A DNA stretch of 64,000 bases from Dactylonectria macrodidyma (GCA_020744425.1 JAGMUV010000001.1:2418001-2482000), one strand, 5' to 3'; counted from the first letter of the stretch, positions 13,073-25,849 are shown. Notes: generated by a model not told the origin, from the letters alone. Program-made: numbers and translations.

Positions 13073-14968
13073 ATGGGTCTCTCCAATCTATTCACCAACG
13101 CCGCAGGACTAGTCCTCGCAGCATCATGCATCAGCTCTGTGGCTGGAGCTGTATGCGGCCCACGTGATGCCCTCCCCAGCGCCGACCTACCACAAGGAAC
13201 CATCGTGGGAAAACGCGATTCTTCTCTTAACTCCGTCTTCCTAGGCATTCCTTATGCCCAAACGACGGGCGGAGACAACCGGTAAGTCTGTTCCGATATA
13301 TCCTAAGTCAACTCAACCACACACAAACACTTGAGTGTCTTGCCGTTCTGTTCCTGAGACCTAACGACGAGTGTTGCTATCTAGATGGAGGGCGCCCAAG
13401 GACCTTCCCAAGTCCAAGACAATCTTCAACGCGAACTCGTACGGCCCAACATGTCCTCAAGCTATTTCCAGCACCTTGTTCGCTCAGCAAGGAGAGGACT
13501 GCCTCAACCTCAACATCTGGGCCCCGGCTGAAGCCAAGAACCTTCCGGTAAGTCTATTCAACAGCATAAAGTCACCTACCTGTAAGTGATGCTTGTTAGC
13601 TAACCGGTCATGTGCTTAGGTGTTTGTCTACATGTACGGTGGTGCCATGGTGACGGGCTCGAACAGCAACCCTCAGATCCAAGGCTCAAACTTTGCTCGC
13701 AACGGTGTCGTCTACGTCAACTTCAACACCCGCGAGAGCATCTTCGCCTCGCCTTACTCGTCCGAGTTGACGGACGGCGATGAGTCGCAGAACTTTAGCA
13801 TCCTGGATGTTGAAAAGGCCCTGGAGTGGATTCACGACAACATCGCTGGTATGTATCTTGCAGTCTTACCATAATCGTCAACACCCTACTGATGCTGTTC
13901 TAGCTTTTGGAGGCAACCCTGACCACATCGTCTTCGGCGGCCACTCTTCCGGTTCCGTCCAGGTCGACCACTACCTCTGGAACCATCCCGACTCGTGGCT
14001 CAAGGGAGCCGTCGAGATGAGCGCCAACGCCATGTCGGGCCCGGCCTACCCTCCCGTCAATGAAGCCCTCAACGCCGTTGCGGCTGAGGTCGGCTGCGGC
14101 ACCGGCACCGGCCAGCTCGACTGCCTCCGCGGCATCGACGTCTACGATTTCCAGACGACCAACTTCAACTCGACCTACAACGCGTGGTTCACCCCCGTCA
14201 TCGACGACATCACCCGTCACACCAGCTACGCCTCCCGCTTCGCCTCTGGACAGTACGCTTCTCACGTTCCCCTTCTGACCGGCACGTCCAACGGTGAGGG
14301 AACCATCTTCAGCCTCGTCTACGGCGGCGAGAACACCGACTTCTCCACCTGGATCAACACCTTTGACGCCGACGTGGCCCAGATCCCCGACGCCGCCCTC
14401 ATCCTGGCTTACCCAGAAGCCGACTACGCCAGCGAGTCCCTCCGCAGCGGTGCTCAGTACGGCGACGCCCGCTTCAACTGCCCCGTCGACTACTTGCTCG
14501 ACGAGCGTAGCAGCGCCCAAGACACCTGGGTGTACCGATTCTTCGGTGCCTACGACAGCGTCGTCGGCGTCCCCGGCACTGCTCCCACCCACGGAACTGA
14601 GGTGCCCTTCTTCCACGGCGGCAACGAGTGCTTCGAGTCGCTCTCCGGCGTCACCACCGCTCAGCAGGAACTCGCCGACTCCATCCACACCTGGTTCGTC
14701 GAATGGATCAAAAACCCTAGCGCCGGTCCTGGATGGGACAAGGTCTCCGAGGCCGGCAAGCTGGTCAAGTTGGGAGTTCCTGACGACGAGCTGTCTCTGA
14801 TTTCCGCCTCCAGAAGCACCTACAACGATGTGTGCCAGACGGTATGTCCTTTTCGTTTTTACTGATATGCTTCATCGTATACTAACATATTCTCAGGTTT
14901 ACAACCCGTTGTTTCATCTGTACCCCATCATTCAGTCCGTGGAGGATTTGATCGAAGCGCTGTTGTGA
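13073..14968 (+). CDS. Secreted type-B carboxylesterase/lipase
   Basis: Five exons (13073-13281, 13385-13547, 13620-13848, 13904-14841, 14897-14968) give 536 residues. Residues 1-26 form a signal peptide ending near VAGA, so the enzyme is probably secreted. The fold is the alpha/beta hydrolase type-B carboxylesterase family: FLGIPYAQ, EDCLNLNIWAP, an oxyanion segment YMYGGAMVTG, nucleophile elbow GGHSSGS (Ser near residue 215), an acidic candidate in LLTGTSNGEGTIF, and the histidine in PTHGTEVPFFHGG. The elbow reads GHSSG where many relatives have GESAG, and the oxyanion loop is YGGA, not GGG/GGA. Both can occur in divergent members. It would hydrolyse ester bonds in external substrates; the substrate is unknown. 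Confidence 0.92.
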
Positions 14969-15594
14969 TAGTCATAAACCATGGTAGGAAAATACACAAG
15001 ACATGAACGCAACCAACGAGAACAAAAAGTTCATTCCTGGTAGATATTAAAGTATAAACGGGTTTTAATCATACTTCACCTAGCCTCTGTTCATATCATA
15101 ACACACTTTCTCTCTATAGACGACACACGCAGTAGTAAAACTATTCCATCATGAAGCTCCCAATATCGTTGTCCAAGTCCGGTTTTGTCCAGAGTAGTAC
15201 ATACGTCTACTAATGTATAAAACTACAAATCGATGATTGATAGTACTGCACTCATTAATTCATAGTGCTACATTCACTAATTGAAGATGCAGACAACCTT
15301 AGTAGCACACATCCGGAGGGGACACTAAAGTCAAACAGCGAAATAAAAACGAACAGTAAGAACAACAGTATCATGGACCCAGCACCTAAGCCTAAAGCAA
15401 CAACAACTTAAAACGACTAACGTTCCTCCAGCACTACACTACATCCACTAATTTACCAAGGCACAAACAATTTCCATCAGGATCCTCATGCCGGATGACT
15501 ATGCCATCAGAATGTTTATGCAAGTAACGACCGTTCCCAGAGTCCCAATCCGAAAAGCTCCCACGAAAAGCTCCCACCCTCGGCTAGGGAAATC
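14969..15594. other. Convergent 3' intergenic region
   Basis: About 0.6 kb between the 3' ends of the esterase (plus) and the next gene (minus). AT-rich with many CACTA-like and ACTACA words (15130-15460), consistent with terminator and 3' UTR sequence. No gene is seen. Confidence 0.5.
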
Positions 15595-17121
15595 CTACGG
15601 GGACGCCAATGGCGACGAGGCTTTTCGTTTCTGGCCACCACCGTGACACTGCTTCCAGTATTCGTTGAGCTGGTCCCTCATAGTATACGACAGTTCCCTC
15701 GCGTGGTCTTGTGCATTTCTGAGCCCTCCTAAGCCATCCTTGTATCCTTGGTAAGATGCTACTAGGGCTGCTGTCATAACGAGGTACTGGTGGTATTCAA
15801 CCGTGCCATACTCTGATAGAGCAGCATAGTGCGCAAAGAAGTTGAGGTTGGTACCGTCTGTAGTAAAAGTGATAACCTCTGCATGGCCAGGAGGGTCGGG
15901 TTTCCTAAGAAGCGAGAGGGCCTCATTCCTCGCATAGACCAGGGCCGCTCCGTCATAGCGACTTTGCAGTTGTGCTTTCTTCATGTCTTTCCCAGGGCCT
16001 TTGAACTCCCCGGCTAGGTGTGGCAATGCTATAGCATTTGGGCCACACTTATGGAGAACGGCGCCCCTAGTATAATTGTAAACCGGGAAGGGGAGGTACT
16101 CTTGTGCCTCAAGCCCTTCAAGGAAGCCAGGTTGTGGAGGCGGAAGGCCATTATTGAAGCCAACATCCTTTGGAAAGTTCGCAAAAGCATGGTTAAAGAC
16201 CGACTTATAACCTAAGTCGCTATATTCATTGAGCAATTTTCTGCTAACCTCAACAACTATCGTCGCTTCGTTGATGGCTCCCTCGATTCTATCAACATAG
16301 TTTTGATACATTGGCTTAGGGGGCGAAGCGGTTGTGTGAGAACTGGCGAGTCGTTTGTAGATATCTTCGAGGTTTGTAGGCGGCTTGGAACGCCTTGGTT
16401 CAAGCATGCCATTCGCATGGGCCTCAAAACCAAAGCCAGAAGTCGTTGCAGTGGTGGTTGTTGCTAGTAACTGGATCGGGGATTTCTGTGCAGTTTCCTT
16501 GTTTCCCGTCATCTTGTCGAACAAGGTCAAGTTTTCCCATGTCAACCGTACCCGCTGCCGTTGATATTCGTTGTCGCCACCGTCGCTGCGGCGCTGCTGA
16601 TTCCTCCACGGCGTAGTTGGAGAGACTTGTGCCGGGCCGTGGACCTTAGTTTCGAAGGACGACGTGGGAGATGTTGATGGCGCGGCGCAAGAGCCTTCAC
16701 TGGCTTGGGAGTGTTGTCGGGTGTGAAGCCTCGTATTATGTATCCAGAGTCCGATACCTGACCTGTTAGCATGTCGAGCCCGATGCGAGCGTGTTAGAAT
16801 GCTTACCTGGTTGAGCATCCGTGTGAGTCAACCGCAATTCCTCTGAAGGTAGCGGATGATCCGTAGATACTGCGTCGAGTTGCTGTTTCCTGGGATGCAA
16901 AGCCGCCGTGCCTTGCGCAGGATCTTCACCCACCGAAGACTGCTCTCCTTGGTTTGGTGGAAGCTCTATGCCCGACAAGTTAGCGTATCTTCCAACACCT
17001 CAGGGAACAAGGGAACTGCGGTATGCATGCCTGTACTCTTGCTGTCGAGACGGTCTGGCGACTTCTCTTGTGAGACGTTGGAGAGTTCAAGATGAGAGCC
17101 ACAGGCGCGCGACTTAACCAT
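15595..17121 (-). CDS. Fungal hypothetical protein, possible PD-(D/E)XK-like core (DUF7924-like)
   Basis: Three exons (17037-17121, 16807-16965, 15595-16757) join in phase to 468 residues. The N-terminal 200 residues are low-complexity, polar and probably disordered. The C-terminal 260 residues are ordered: a helical segment (YVDRIEGAINEATIVVEVSR), then PPPQPGFLEGL, LPHLAGEFKGPG, QSRYDGAALVYARNEAL, ITFTTDGTNLNFFAHYA and LRNAQDHAREL. The strand-ExK pattern EFK followed by a helix with Q and YDGA resembles the fungal DUF7924-type group, which I associate with a PD-(D/E)XK nuclease-like fold. That link is from memory. The basic tail GGGQKRK could be a nuclear signal. No substrate or activity can be assigned. 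Confidence 0.72.
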
Positions 17122-19844
17122 TTTATCTCTCATGGCGATGAACATGCTGGTGTGAAAGGCATGATAGCTAGATATGAGTTATCATTCTGGCTGATGATAG
17201 AGACTGCAGTGTTTTGTATTTAAGCGATGGCAGTGTCAGGTGTCGAAGAACGAACAAAGAAAAGATGAGGGGAGCTAAGACGTTGTTGGCCACTGCTTCC
17301 CATTCACTGTTTCACGCCCAATATCGACACTATTTTGGTCACCTGCCTTTTGGTCGCTTGGTCGTTGCACCAAAATAGAATTGGATACAGAGTAGTGGGA
17401 AATGCAGTGTTCGGGTTGAGAGTCCCTTGGAGTTTTGATGGCCACCAGGCTAGCTAACATACGCGAAAAGTCGGCCAACGACAACCTCGCTACCTAGACT
17501 AATGACACAGAATAAGGCTGTCGAGCCCGTCAAAGGGAAGACATCGCTTTCCCTCCCTTGGAACTGTACCTACTACTGCATTACGCATACCGCCTACGTT
17601 CTTTGTCCATCCGCTCATTGCCCCTGTCAGCCCTTGTCTTTGCTACGCCTCCTAGCCTTTTATTTTATTTATTAAGAAGACGCATCGGGGCTGCGCCGTT
17701 CCCTAGTTGCTGTGGTGCCGTTGTAATCCTCTGCTTCTTGCGGTCGGTGCAACTTTCATCGGATTTCTCTCTCCTGGGCGTGTGTCTGCACTGGGTGCAG
17801 CTTCAACCAACAAAGCACCAGGCTTGGAGCTGGTATTAAGTCGCCTCTCAACGCTTGGCAATACCTACTTAACCACTTCGAATACGATGTTTCATTTTTG
17901 CTAGAACGGTGCTGCTAAAACTCCTCGTGGAATTCGGTGCATCAATCACTCAGCTTCCCCTGAGGTTTCAGCATTCCCCAATCTACCAGGTAGTGAGGGC
18001 CTTCAACTCAAGACCTTTTACTAGTTGCCATTAAGTTATGTATATGTACAAACGGTGTGGGAGACCCGTGCCGTACCGGGCAGACTTAGCATGATCTGCT
18101 GACCAAGGAGATATATGGAGGGCCTGGCGATCTGCCCGCTTGGGCACGGCAGGGTTACTACCGGGTTCGTTTAGCATAGGGCTGGACTAAGTTGGCGGCA
18201 GCGAGTGCCACAGAACGAACAAGTCTACATGGGCACGTCATGCTGAAGAAGCTCTCCCTTGTTTGTCACCACATGTGCCATTTTTTTTTTTGGCTGCCTC
18301 TTCTCTCCCTAATACCTCCTACGTTCTGCCAAGCTGATATCCCCAGCGTCGGATGGCTCAGTGCATGGACAACGTCCAGACGTCAGCCTCTAGCAACATC
18401 CTCGTCATGGAACACTGTGACATCGGCTTGCTCTGGCACCAATTTGAGGGTGAGTTGGGTCTCAGCTCGCTCCAGCTATGGCCCAGCTATCACTTAATGA
18501 CGGGCTAGAAAACCCGTGATGAAATGCAGAAAAAATGATTCTACCTTTTGAAATTAGCCAACAACTAAGAAATGCGTCGAATTATGAGTGCGTTCCATAT
18601 ACGCGGTGCGCCCTTTCCCGGTCAGACATACCTTCATTGCGGAATCGCTTGATCATACCTAGCTACCCAAGCTCAAACCGCCGTGCGTACTACCACACAC
18701 ACTCTATTAATATCACCTGTCAAGCACGGCAGTGATTCCATGGCCTGAGAACACAGGAGACGTCTGCTACAACGGCAAAGTGTGACAAATATACGACTTG
18801 GCCCAATGGCCCATGGCTCATTCAAGAAGCCGAGTTGTTGGCGGCCAGCCCGTTGAGAGATAAGCAACGAGCCAGCCTTTCCCCGGTGACTGGACCGAAG
18901 CAATGCGAGAATAGCCCCAAAAAAGTGCGGCGGGAGAAAGCCGAAGTAGCCGAAGCAGAGATCGGCGAGGGGCATCTGAATCCCGAGCGCTTGGACCAAT
19001 CACTGGGTCAATTGACGTAACGCACACCCGACAAGTCTGGCTTGTGATTAACGATCCCGGATGATGATGGGCCTTGGCTCTGACGGGATCGATCCAAGAT
19101 GACGACAGGTTCGTGTGCTCATTCTCGTCTCAGCAAGAAGAAAGAATGGCCAATGGGTTCTTGTCGCGAGTAGACATCGCCAGAGGTAATTGACATAGCC
19201 GTACTCCGTACCTAAGATCATTACCTATAGTAATGGACCCGGGCTCTCTCGCCCATACGCAAAACGCTCCTCATGAGCCGACAAGCCGGCGGCATTCGCT
19301 AGGTACCTAGGTAGGTGGCTCACCACTTGCAGGAAATGCCCTCGGTTCTTCTCCCCACCCCAGTCTCAGCGACCCTTACCTCGTTCATTGTTCGGCTATG
19401 GAATCCCGGACGCCGACGAAGAAGGCACAAGGACCCATGAAGAGGCGTCAATAGGAGTAGAAGAAAAATCCAATTCGCACGTGTACCCCCCCGTACGATA
19501 GCTGGTTGCTACCTGTTAAAGCCCCTAGTTAAGCTACGGCCTACCAAGATAACGGTGCAAAGGTTAGAGAGAGCGAGCAGAGCAGGTCGCGCCGAGAGAC
19601 GCGGGGAGAGTGACCTCAGTCTTCTGGTGCCATTTGCGGGTCCCCCCACTTACGAGCCAATTGCCGGCCAGATAATTGATAATTGTCAAACCTCCCCCAC
19701 CAACGAAGGACGGCATTGGAGCTTTTTTTCGCCATTGACTGCTGCGAGCGGTTCCGAGCTGTATTTAGCTTCCCTAGTCGCCCTTCTCAAGGCCCCAGGC
19801 CTTTCGAGCCCAGTTCTCTCGCCATCCCACGAATCTCCATCGCC
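17122..19844. other. 2.7 kb intergenic region
   Basis: Lies between two divergent genes and should hold both promoters. It carries a G/C-rich imperfect inverted repeat at 18070-18150 and, near 19300-19316, a TACCTAGGTAGGT-type word often seen in intergenic DNA of Sordariomycetes. The last 150 bp before 19845 probably belong to the ETF-QO leader. No gene is supported; the open frames start at non-ATG codons or have random composition. Confidence 0.5.
18070..18150. repeat. Imperfect inverted repeat / hairpin
   Basis: GCCGTACC-GGGCAGA (18070-18084) pairs with TCTGCCCGCTTGGGCACGGC (18131-18150), allowing a few unpaired bases, with a 46-bp loop. It could fold as a hairpin or be the remains of a small inverted-repeat element. 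There is no sign of a coding product. Confidence 0.5.
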
Positions 19845-21840
19845 ATGTCGGCCCCCAGACCCGTCTCGCGGTGCGTCCAGCGCAGTTCGCGCGCCCTCTC
19901 GCGGACGCAATGGCGACCTAGACAGAGCTTCTGCCCCTCTGCAGCCTCCTCGAGGGCCGCGTCTGGCCGGTCACGGCTCGCCTGGCCCGTGATGCGGACC
20001 TCCGTGGCCGGCACCCGGGCCTTTAGCAACACGGCCCGGCGCCGCTCCGACGACGACGACGACGACGGCGATGCCTTCGACCCTGCGACCGTCGAGCGCG
20101 AAGCCGACGAGGTCGACGTCTGCATCGTCGGCGCCGGGCCCGCGGGGCTCAGCGCCGCCATCCGCCTCAAGCAGCTGGCCAACGAGGCCGGCAACGAAGA
20201 CTTCCGCGTCCTGGTCCTCGAAAAGGCCGGCGACCTCGGCGCCCACATCCTCTCCGGCGCCGTCATCCAGCCCTCGGCCATCAACGAGCTGATCCCCGAC
20301 TGGCTGAGCGAGGACAACCCGTACCGCTTCGAGCACGCGACCCCCGCCGGCACCGACCGCATGCGCTTCCTCACCAAGACGGCCGCCATCCCGCTTCCCG
20401 CGCCGCCGCAGATGAGCAACCACGGCAACTACATTGTCAGTCTCAACCAATTCGTCAAGTGGCTCGGCGAGCGTGCAGAAGAGGTCGGTGTCGAGGTCTA
20501 CCCAGGGTTCGCCGCCTCCGAGGTCGTCTACGACTCCGACGGCTCCGTCAAGGGCGTGGCCACCAACGATCTGGGCATCGCCCGCGACGGAAAGGCCAAG
20601 GAATCGTTTGAGCGCGGCATGGAGTTCCATGCGAGAGTGACAATGTTCGGCGAGGGTTGCCACGGTAGCCTGAGCAAGCAGGTTATCAACAAGTTCGACT
20701 TGCGCCAGGACAGCCAGCACCAGACGTACGGCCTGGGCATCAAGGAAGTGTGGGAGATTGACCCGGCAAAATTCGAGTCGGGCCTCATCGTACACTCCAT
20801 GGGTTACCCGCTACCCCATAACGTCTATGGCGGCTCCTTCATGTACCACTTTGGCGAGAATCTCGTCAGCCTCGGCCTCGTCGTCTCTCTCGACTACCAG
20901 AACCCCTGGATGTCGCCCTACCAGGAGTTCCAGAAGCTCAAGATGCACCCGCTCTTCCGCAACGTCCTCGAGGGCGGCAAGTGCATCTCCTACGGAGCCC
21001 GCGCTCTCATCGAGGGCGGCTTCCAGTCCATCCCCAAGGTCGCCTTCCCCGGCGGCGCCCTGATCGGCGACTCAGCAGGCTTCGTCAACGTGCCCAAGGT
21101 CAAGGGCACGCACAACGCCATGAAGTCAGGTATGCTGGCTGCGGAAGCCGCCTGGACCGCGCTCAACGAGAAGCCCGAGGGCAGCATCTTCCTCTACGAC
21201 TACGAGGACAAGCTGCGCAAGTCGTCCATCTGGAAGGAGCTCCGCGAAGTGCGCAACATGCGGCCTTCGTTCCACACGCCCCTCGGTCTCTACGGCGGCG
21301 TCGCCTACTCCGGCCTCGAGGCATTCCTGCTCAAGGGCCGCGTGCCTTGGACCCTGAAACACAAGACCCCCGACCACGCCAGCACCTTGTCCGCGGACAA
21401 GGCCCCCAAGATCGAGTACGAGAAGCCCGACGGCAAGATCACCTTTGACATCCTGACGAGCGTTTCCCGAACCGGCACCAACCACGAGGAGGACCAACCC
21501 GTACACCTGCAGGTCAAGGACTGGGACGCGCATACCGACAAGACATACCCGTCCTTCAAGGGCGTCGAGAACCGATTCTGCCCGGCTGGAGTGTACGAGT
21601 ACGTTGAGGATGAGTCCAAGCCGCACGGCGTACGGTTCCAAATCAATGCCCAAAAGTAAGTCCACCCCCACCAGGTCGAGATATTGCGGCTTGCATAGCC
21701 TCATATGCCATGATTCCAGTTGCTAACGTGACTGCTCCAGCTGCATCCACTGCAAGACCTGCGACATCAAGGCGCCTCACCAAGACATCAACTGGCAGGT
21801 ACCGCAAGGAGGCGAAGGCCCCAAGTATTACATGACATAA
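19845..21840 (+). CDS. CIR2: Electron-transfer flavoprotein-ubiquinone oxidoreductase, mitochondrial
   Basis: Two exons (19845-21655, 21741-21840) give 636 residues, the usual length. The ATG at 19845 (CGCCATGTCG) begins an Arg/Ser-rich mitochondrial presequence of about 65 residues. A run of Asp residues just after it (near 67-75) is unusual. Residues 90-110 hold the FAD motif [15 protein letters not shown]. Typical blocks follow: [35 protein letters not shown], and the second FAD region [23 protein letters not shown]. The 4Fe-4S ligands are in FCPAGVYEY and, spanning the intron, [12 protein letters not shown]. It passes electrons from ETF, reduced by fatty-acid and amino-acid dehydrogenases, to ubiquinone at the inner membrane. 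The long opposite-strand open frames are artefacts of GC-rich codon usage. Confidence 0.97.
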
Positions 21841-24800
21841 AAAAAAAACTCGGGAGGACTTTACGTTTTTGATTTTGTATGATACCTGATTATGTATGTA
21901 CCTGGATGTTTGCATGCATACTTCGGCGCGAGGAAGGGAGCGGTGCGGGGGACTGGGATCAGATGGGATACTGCATAAGATCGTGGTGTTTATCGGAGTC
22001 AGTCATGGTACCCCAAGATTAAAAATGTACAGGATCATTTCCAGGACCCTTTGTTACTTGCTTCCAATGCGTACTTCTTGCTGCTGTCTCATTGACCCGC
22101 AAAATGTCTTCAAGCATTGGAGCCATGTCTGACATGCGAGCCGATGGAGACGAACGGGATCTAGAACTACACATGTGGAGAAAATATGGCCCTTAAGCAG
22201 AGGAGAACCCCTCTCTCCGTCTCTGATTACGAAATGAGGCTGTGCTGTGCATTTGCAACAGCATTCCGTGAAGAGAAACAGAATGCAGCATTGCTTGTAA
22301 ACTTGTGCAACCCAGATGTTACGGACGAGGCGGTGTTGTGTCTTGTCTAGCGTTGTTTGCTCGTGAGGAATGCTTAGTGCGACGCGGTAACCCTAGCCAG
22401 TTTTCCTTTGCTTGCCTGGTGGTCACCATCACATGTGAGACGGAGGCGGAGACGAGAAATTTGTACAAGGTCATGGCAAAGCAAAACCTCTTCCATGCAG
22501 ATGGTCACGCCTGTCTATCATGACTACGCAGAGTCGCCTTCGCTGTGGAGGAGATGAACCATCTCGCAGAAACGGAGGAGAGCGGATTCCGGAGAGACAA
22601 GGTAACCCTGACAGGATCCTGGGGAACGAGGCTGGACGGGATAGAGCCGGTTCACTGCAGCAGAGCCCCTGCTTGATGCATGTCCGTTCAGGCCGTTTAG
22701 CCCAGCGACAGGAGAGATGAAGGCTGGGGCTAGGAGGGATGCACGGATGCAGTACTCGGAAATTGTTAGTGTGGTACTTCTGTCAGAACCCACCCCGTAT
22801 CTGGCACTTTTCTCGGAAAGGTACCTCAACTCGGCGATCCACGGTCTATCGAAATTTTCGTGTCACCATGGCGCAAAGCCGTCGCGACACGCCGATGGAA
22901 AGGTATCCTTAGAGCGCTGTGGCGCCATGGCAGGAAACAGTTGCAATCATCTTGATTCTCACAAATGCATGGAATTTGCGATGCGACATCTGATGAAAGC
23001 GGAAACGAGAGAAATAGGCGCAAGAGATGGTCAGAAAGAGGATGCTGATGCGAGGTGCGTGAGAGAGTGAGAGTGTGCACAAGTGTGCGCGCGTGAGGGC
23101 ACGCTACTACAGGGCACCCCTGAAGCCTGACCATTCAGCGGCCGCAGACAGTCAGCCTCCTTGACGGGTGCAACCAGGCTCATGCCAGTCTGCGCTGGTT
23201 GGGTGCAAGCCATGACTCACACTTGCTAAGAGTCAGGAAAATGGAAAAGCCCACAAACTTGAAGTGTCCGCAACTAGCAGAAAATATGCGCCTCGGGCTG
23301 TCGTCGACACAGCCCAGTTTGATGCGAGCCACAACATGATGCGACATCAGGAAACGGAATGCCCGTCGCATGAGTTTGGAACCGATGCTGAGACGGCCGT
23401 CGCGACACAGTTGAGCCGCGCGCACCACAGGGGACGTTTGAGGGGTGGGCAGGCGACGACGCGTCTCCGGGATGGATGGGACAGGAAGTCAGCAGAAGGG
23501 AAAGTAGGGGGGAGCTCGTGTTTCAGCGTGTCACCGCGTTGGTTGTTGGTGGTTGGTCATGGATGGGGGGAGATCAGCGAGAGAAGAAGAAAAAATAGAG
23601 GTCCCACGGGGGGCGAAGGAAGGGGTTGACAGGCTCAGATGGCTGGAAGATGCTGGAAGAGTGGGTGCTCTCGCCGCAACTCGCAAGCGATGGCCGACGG
23701 CGACAAAGGGGGCGATAAGGGTGATTGGGCGGTTTTTGGGGCAGCCAAGTCGCCAGAGCGCTACGGAGGGGCGGTCGGAGGCGGGTGCAACTGGAGGAAC
23801 GGGCGTCCTAGATGAGTGTCTTCCAAGGACGGCGAGGAGCGAGGAGGCGGAAGAGGCGAACAAAGCAACCAACCAAACGCTTCGGCCTAGCCCCGGTCCA
23901 TAATTCCCAGTCCGTCCGTCCCATGGGCGCCATGGGCCAGTGACCCGCAGTGACGCTGCGACGCTGTGATCAAAGCCGGATTGCGGATTGCCGATTGCGT
24001 GCTGCTGGAGCCTGTCGGTCAGTGAGGCCAGAACAAGCCAAAGGTCCACGCGTGCGCCGCCCGCCGTCCTCCACCGCCGCCATGTTTGCTGATGTCTTGA
24101 CAAATGCGCTCGCCGTTGCTCGTCGTTTCGTCCTGCTCATGAGTCGTCGTCGATGCCGGTATGGTCCGTAGCCGGCCCTGCCATCGCTCTTCCCTTTTCT
24201 TCGTCATCGCCTTCCATCTTAGTCGGTATCGTCCGTCGACGTGACTCGTTGGGCTGTTGGGCTCTGGCTCGTCGGCTTGTGCCTAGCACATGTCGGTGTG
24301 TTGATGGTGTCGGCCGTACTGGTTGTGGATTTGTTGGACAAAGGAGAGAAGTGGGAGGGACAGCAGGAAATCCTGGCGGCAGGACAACTACGTGCGAGGT
24401 GCGAGGTAGGGAGGTGACGACGACGGCCGGGATCGAGCGCCGGCTGCAGCTGATAGCACTCAGCCACCCCATTGGGAGCCGCTTGGAGGAGCCCACCCCG
24501 TGAGGACACAGTAGCAAGCCGAGGCCCTCTTTCAAGTTCAACGCTCGCAGCGCAACACGGTTTGCGGCGGCAGGTTGCAGGTTGCAGGTCCAGGGCTTGA
24601 TGAGGAGGTACCCGTGCGGCGGTCGTAGTACCATGGTACAGCAACCCACCCTCTGCTATCGGGGTACTTCAGGGGCCTGAGGCCTGGACTGGGGTGCATG
24701 GTGTGAAAAAAAGGAGATAAAATCACATCCACTGGGGCCCGTGATTGGCTGCTCTCGCACTAGCGCAAATGCTAGGGCCCGCCAAGCCTGCCAGCGGCGA

Positions 24801-25627
24801 CGCCACAGCCAGTGTGGTTGCCTGGGAGTTCTGCCCAAGCCGGCTGTGGCCAAAATTATAAAGACCCAGCCCTCCCCTCGCCCGCCTGTTTCGAAAGTCT
24901 TGCGCGGAAGTCCCGACCGACGGCCCTACGTACCTACCACTTACGTCCGGCCTCATCTCTTAATTTTTTCTCACCCTCCCCACGACGTCACCACCCCCAC
25001 ACACCCGGACTCTACTTCGTCCACCCTCCTCCATCTGCCTCTGCATCAAAGACTCTTGACGCGTTGCGCCGCTAGTCATTGCGAAGCAAAACCCCATCTT
25101 CCTCTCCATTCCCTCTCACTGTCGCGTCGTGCACCCAGCAGACGTGACCTCGCTCTCTAGTGTTGGAACAAAAAGGATCCGCTGCCCACCATCGCGCGCG
25201 ACCGAGGCCAAAGAACTGGAACACGTTCCTTTGTCCCTAATCGCTCCTTACACGCAATCGACCTCGTTGATCTCGACGAAGACCCGGAAAGCGAACCCCG
25301 TCGTTGCACTCCCCGTCGCCGTTGCCATCAGGTCGTTTGCGTCTTGTGTAGACCAAATAAAAGAAGTTGTGAAGTGAAGAAGCAAGTGGGTATCGACTGG
25401 TTCATCCAAGCGATAAAGTACCGTCTCGACATCCATCTCGAACCCAATCAACCGCATTTGATTCTCCTCTCGACCATCATTGGCCGGCATTCCAAGATCA
25501 AATCACAACTTTCCATTCGAGCAACTTTCTTGTAGGGGAGACATTCACTTGTTCATCTCCCACGCGATTGGTAGGTCGCTTTTCTCGTCTCTGAGTCACC
25601 ACACAATGCACCGCCACCCTCCCCGCC

Positions 25628-25635
25628 TATAAAAG
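25628..25635 (+). promoter_or_regulatory. TATA box of the TBP gene
   Basis: TATAAAAG lies 222 bp before the ATG and is followed by C/T-rich sequence suited to transcription start. Together with the leader intron it makes a consistent promoter model. Confidence 0.55.
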
Positions 25636-25741
25636 GGCCATTTCTTCTCCCTCTCCCAAACTTGCCTCTTCCATCATCTTCGGCGCCCACCACCCGCGCC
25701 TGGATTCCAAACCAAACCCTCAACTCGCTCTACCTCTACTG

Positions 25742-25796
25742 GTAGGGCGCATCCGCAGTCGTTCAGACGGGCGATGCTAACGCGCTGGCTGGTTAG
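25742..25796 (+). other. Probable 5' leader intron of the TBP gene
   Basis: GTAGGG donor, a GCTAAC branch site at 25775-25780 and a TTAG acceptor bound a 55-bp intron in the leader, 53 bp before the ATG. The signals fit other introns in this window. RNA reads would decide it. Confidence 0.4.
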
Positions 25797-25849
25797 ATTT
25801 GTTCGACACGAATAAATAACTTTCGCGTCCCTCGATTCCGATCCCAATC

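Larger units (their letters stand above)
21841..25849. other. 4.0 kb gene-free region upstream of TBP
   Basis: Runs from the ETF-QO stop to the TBP start. Both strands show only patchy, compositionally biased open frames. 24850-25850 is strongly C/T-rich, as in long leaders of highly expressed fungal genes, and contains short upstream open frames. I place the probable TBP promoter and leader in the last few hundred bases. An unannotated non-coding transcript in 22.2-24.7 kb is possible, but nothing specific supports it. Confidence 0.5.

Noticed and set aside
13900..14688. 262-codon open frame opposite the carboxylesterase
   Set aside because: Gly/Val/Ala/Asp-rich shadow of a GC-rich coding exon, with no domain; the plus strand has conserved esterase motifs and matching introns.
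18192..18497. 101-codon frame with a hydrophobic stretch, a possible secreted protein
   Set aside because: It begins at TTG, not ATG; the hydrophobic part comes from a T-run, and no splice-consistent ATG start was found.
19971..20795. 274-codon open frame opposite ETF-QO (and a 213-codon one at 19787-20428)
   Set aside because: Composition is the complement of strongly biased codons; the plus strand carries the FAD and iron-sulfur motifs.
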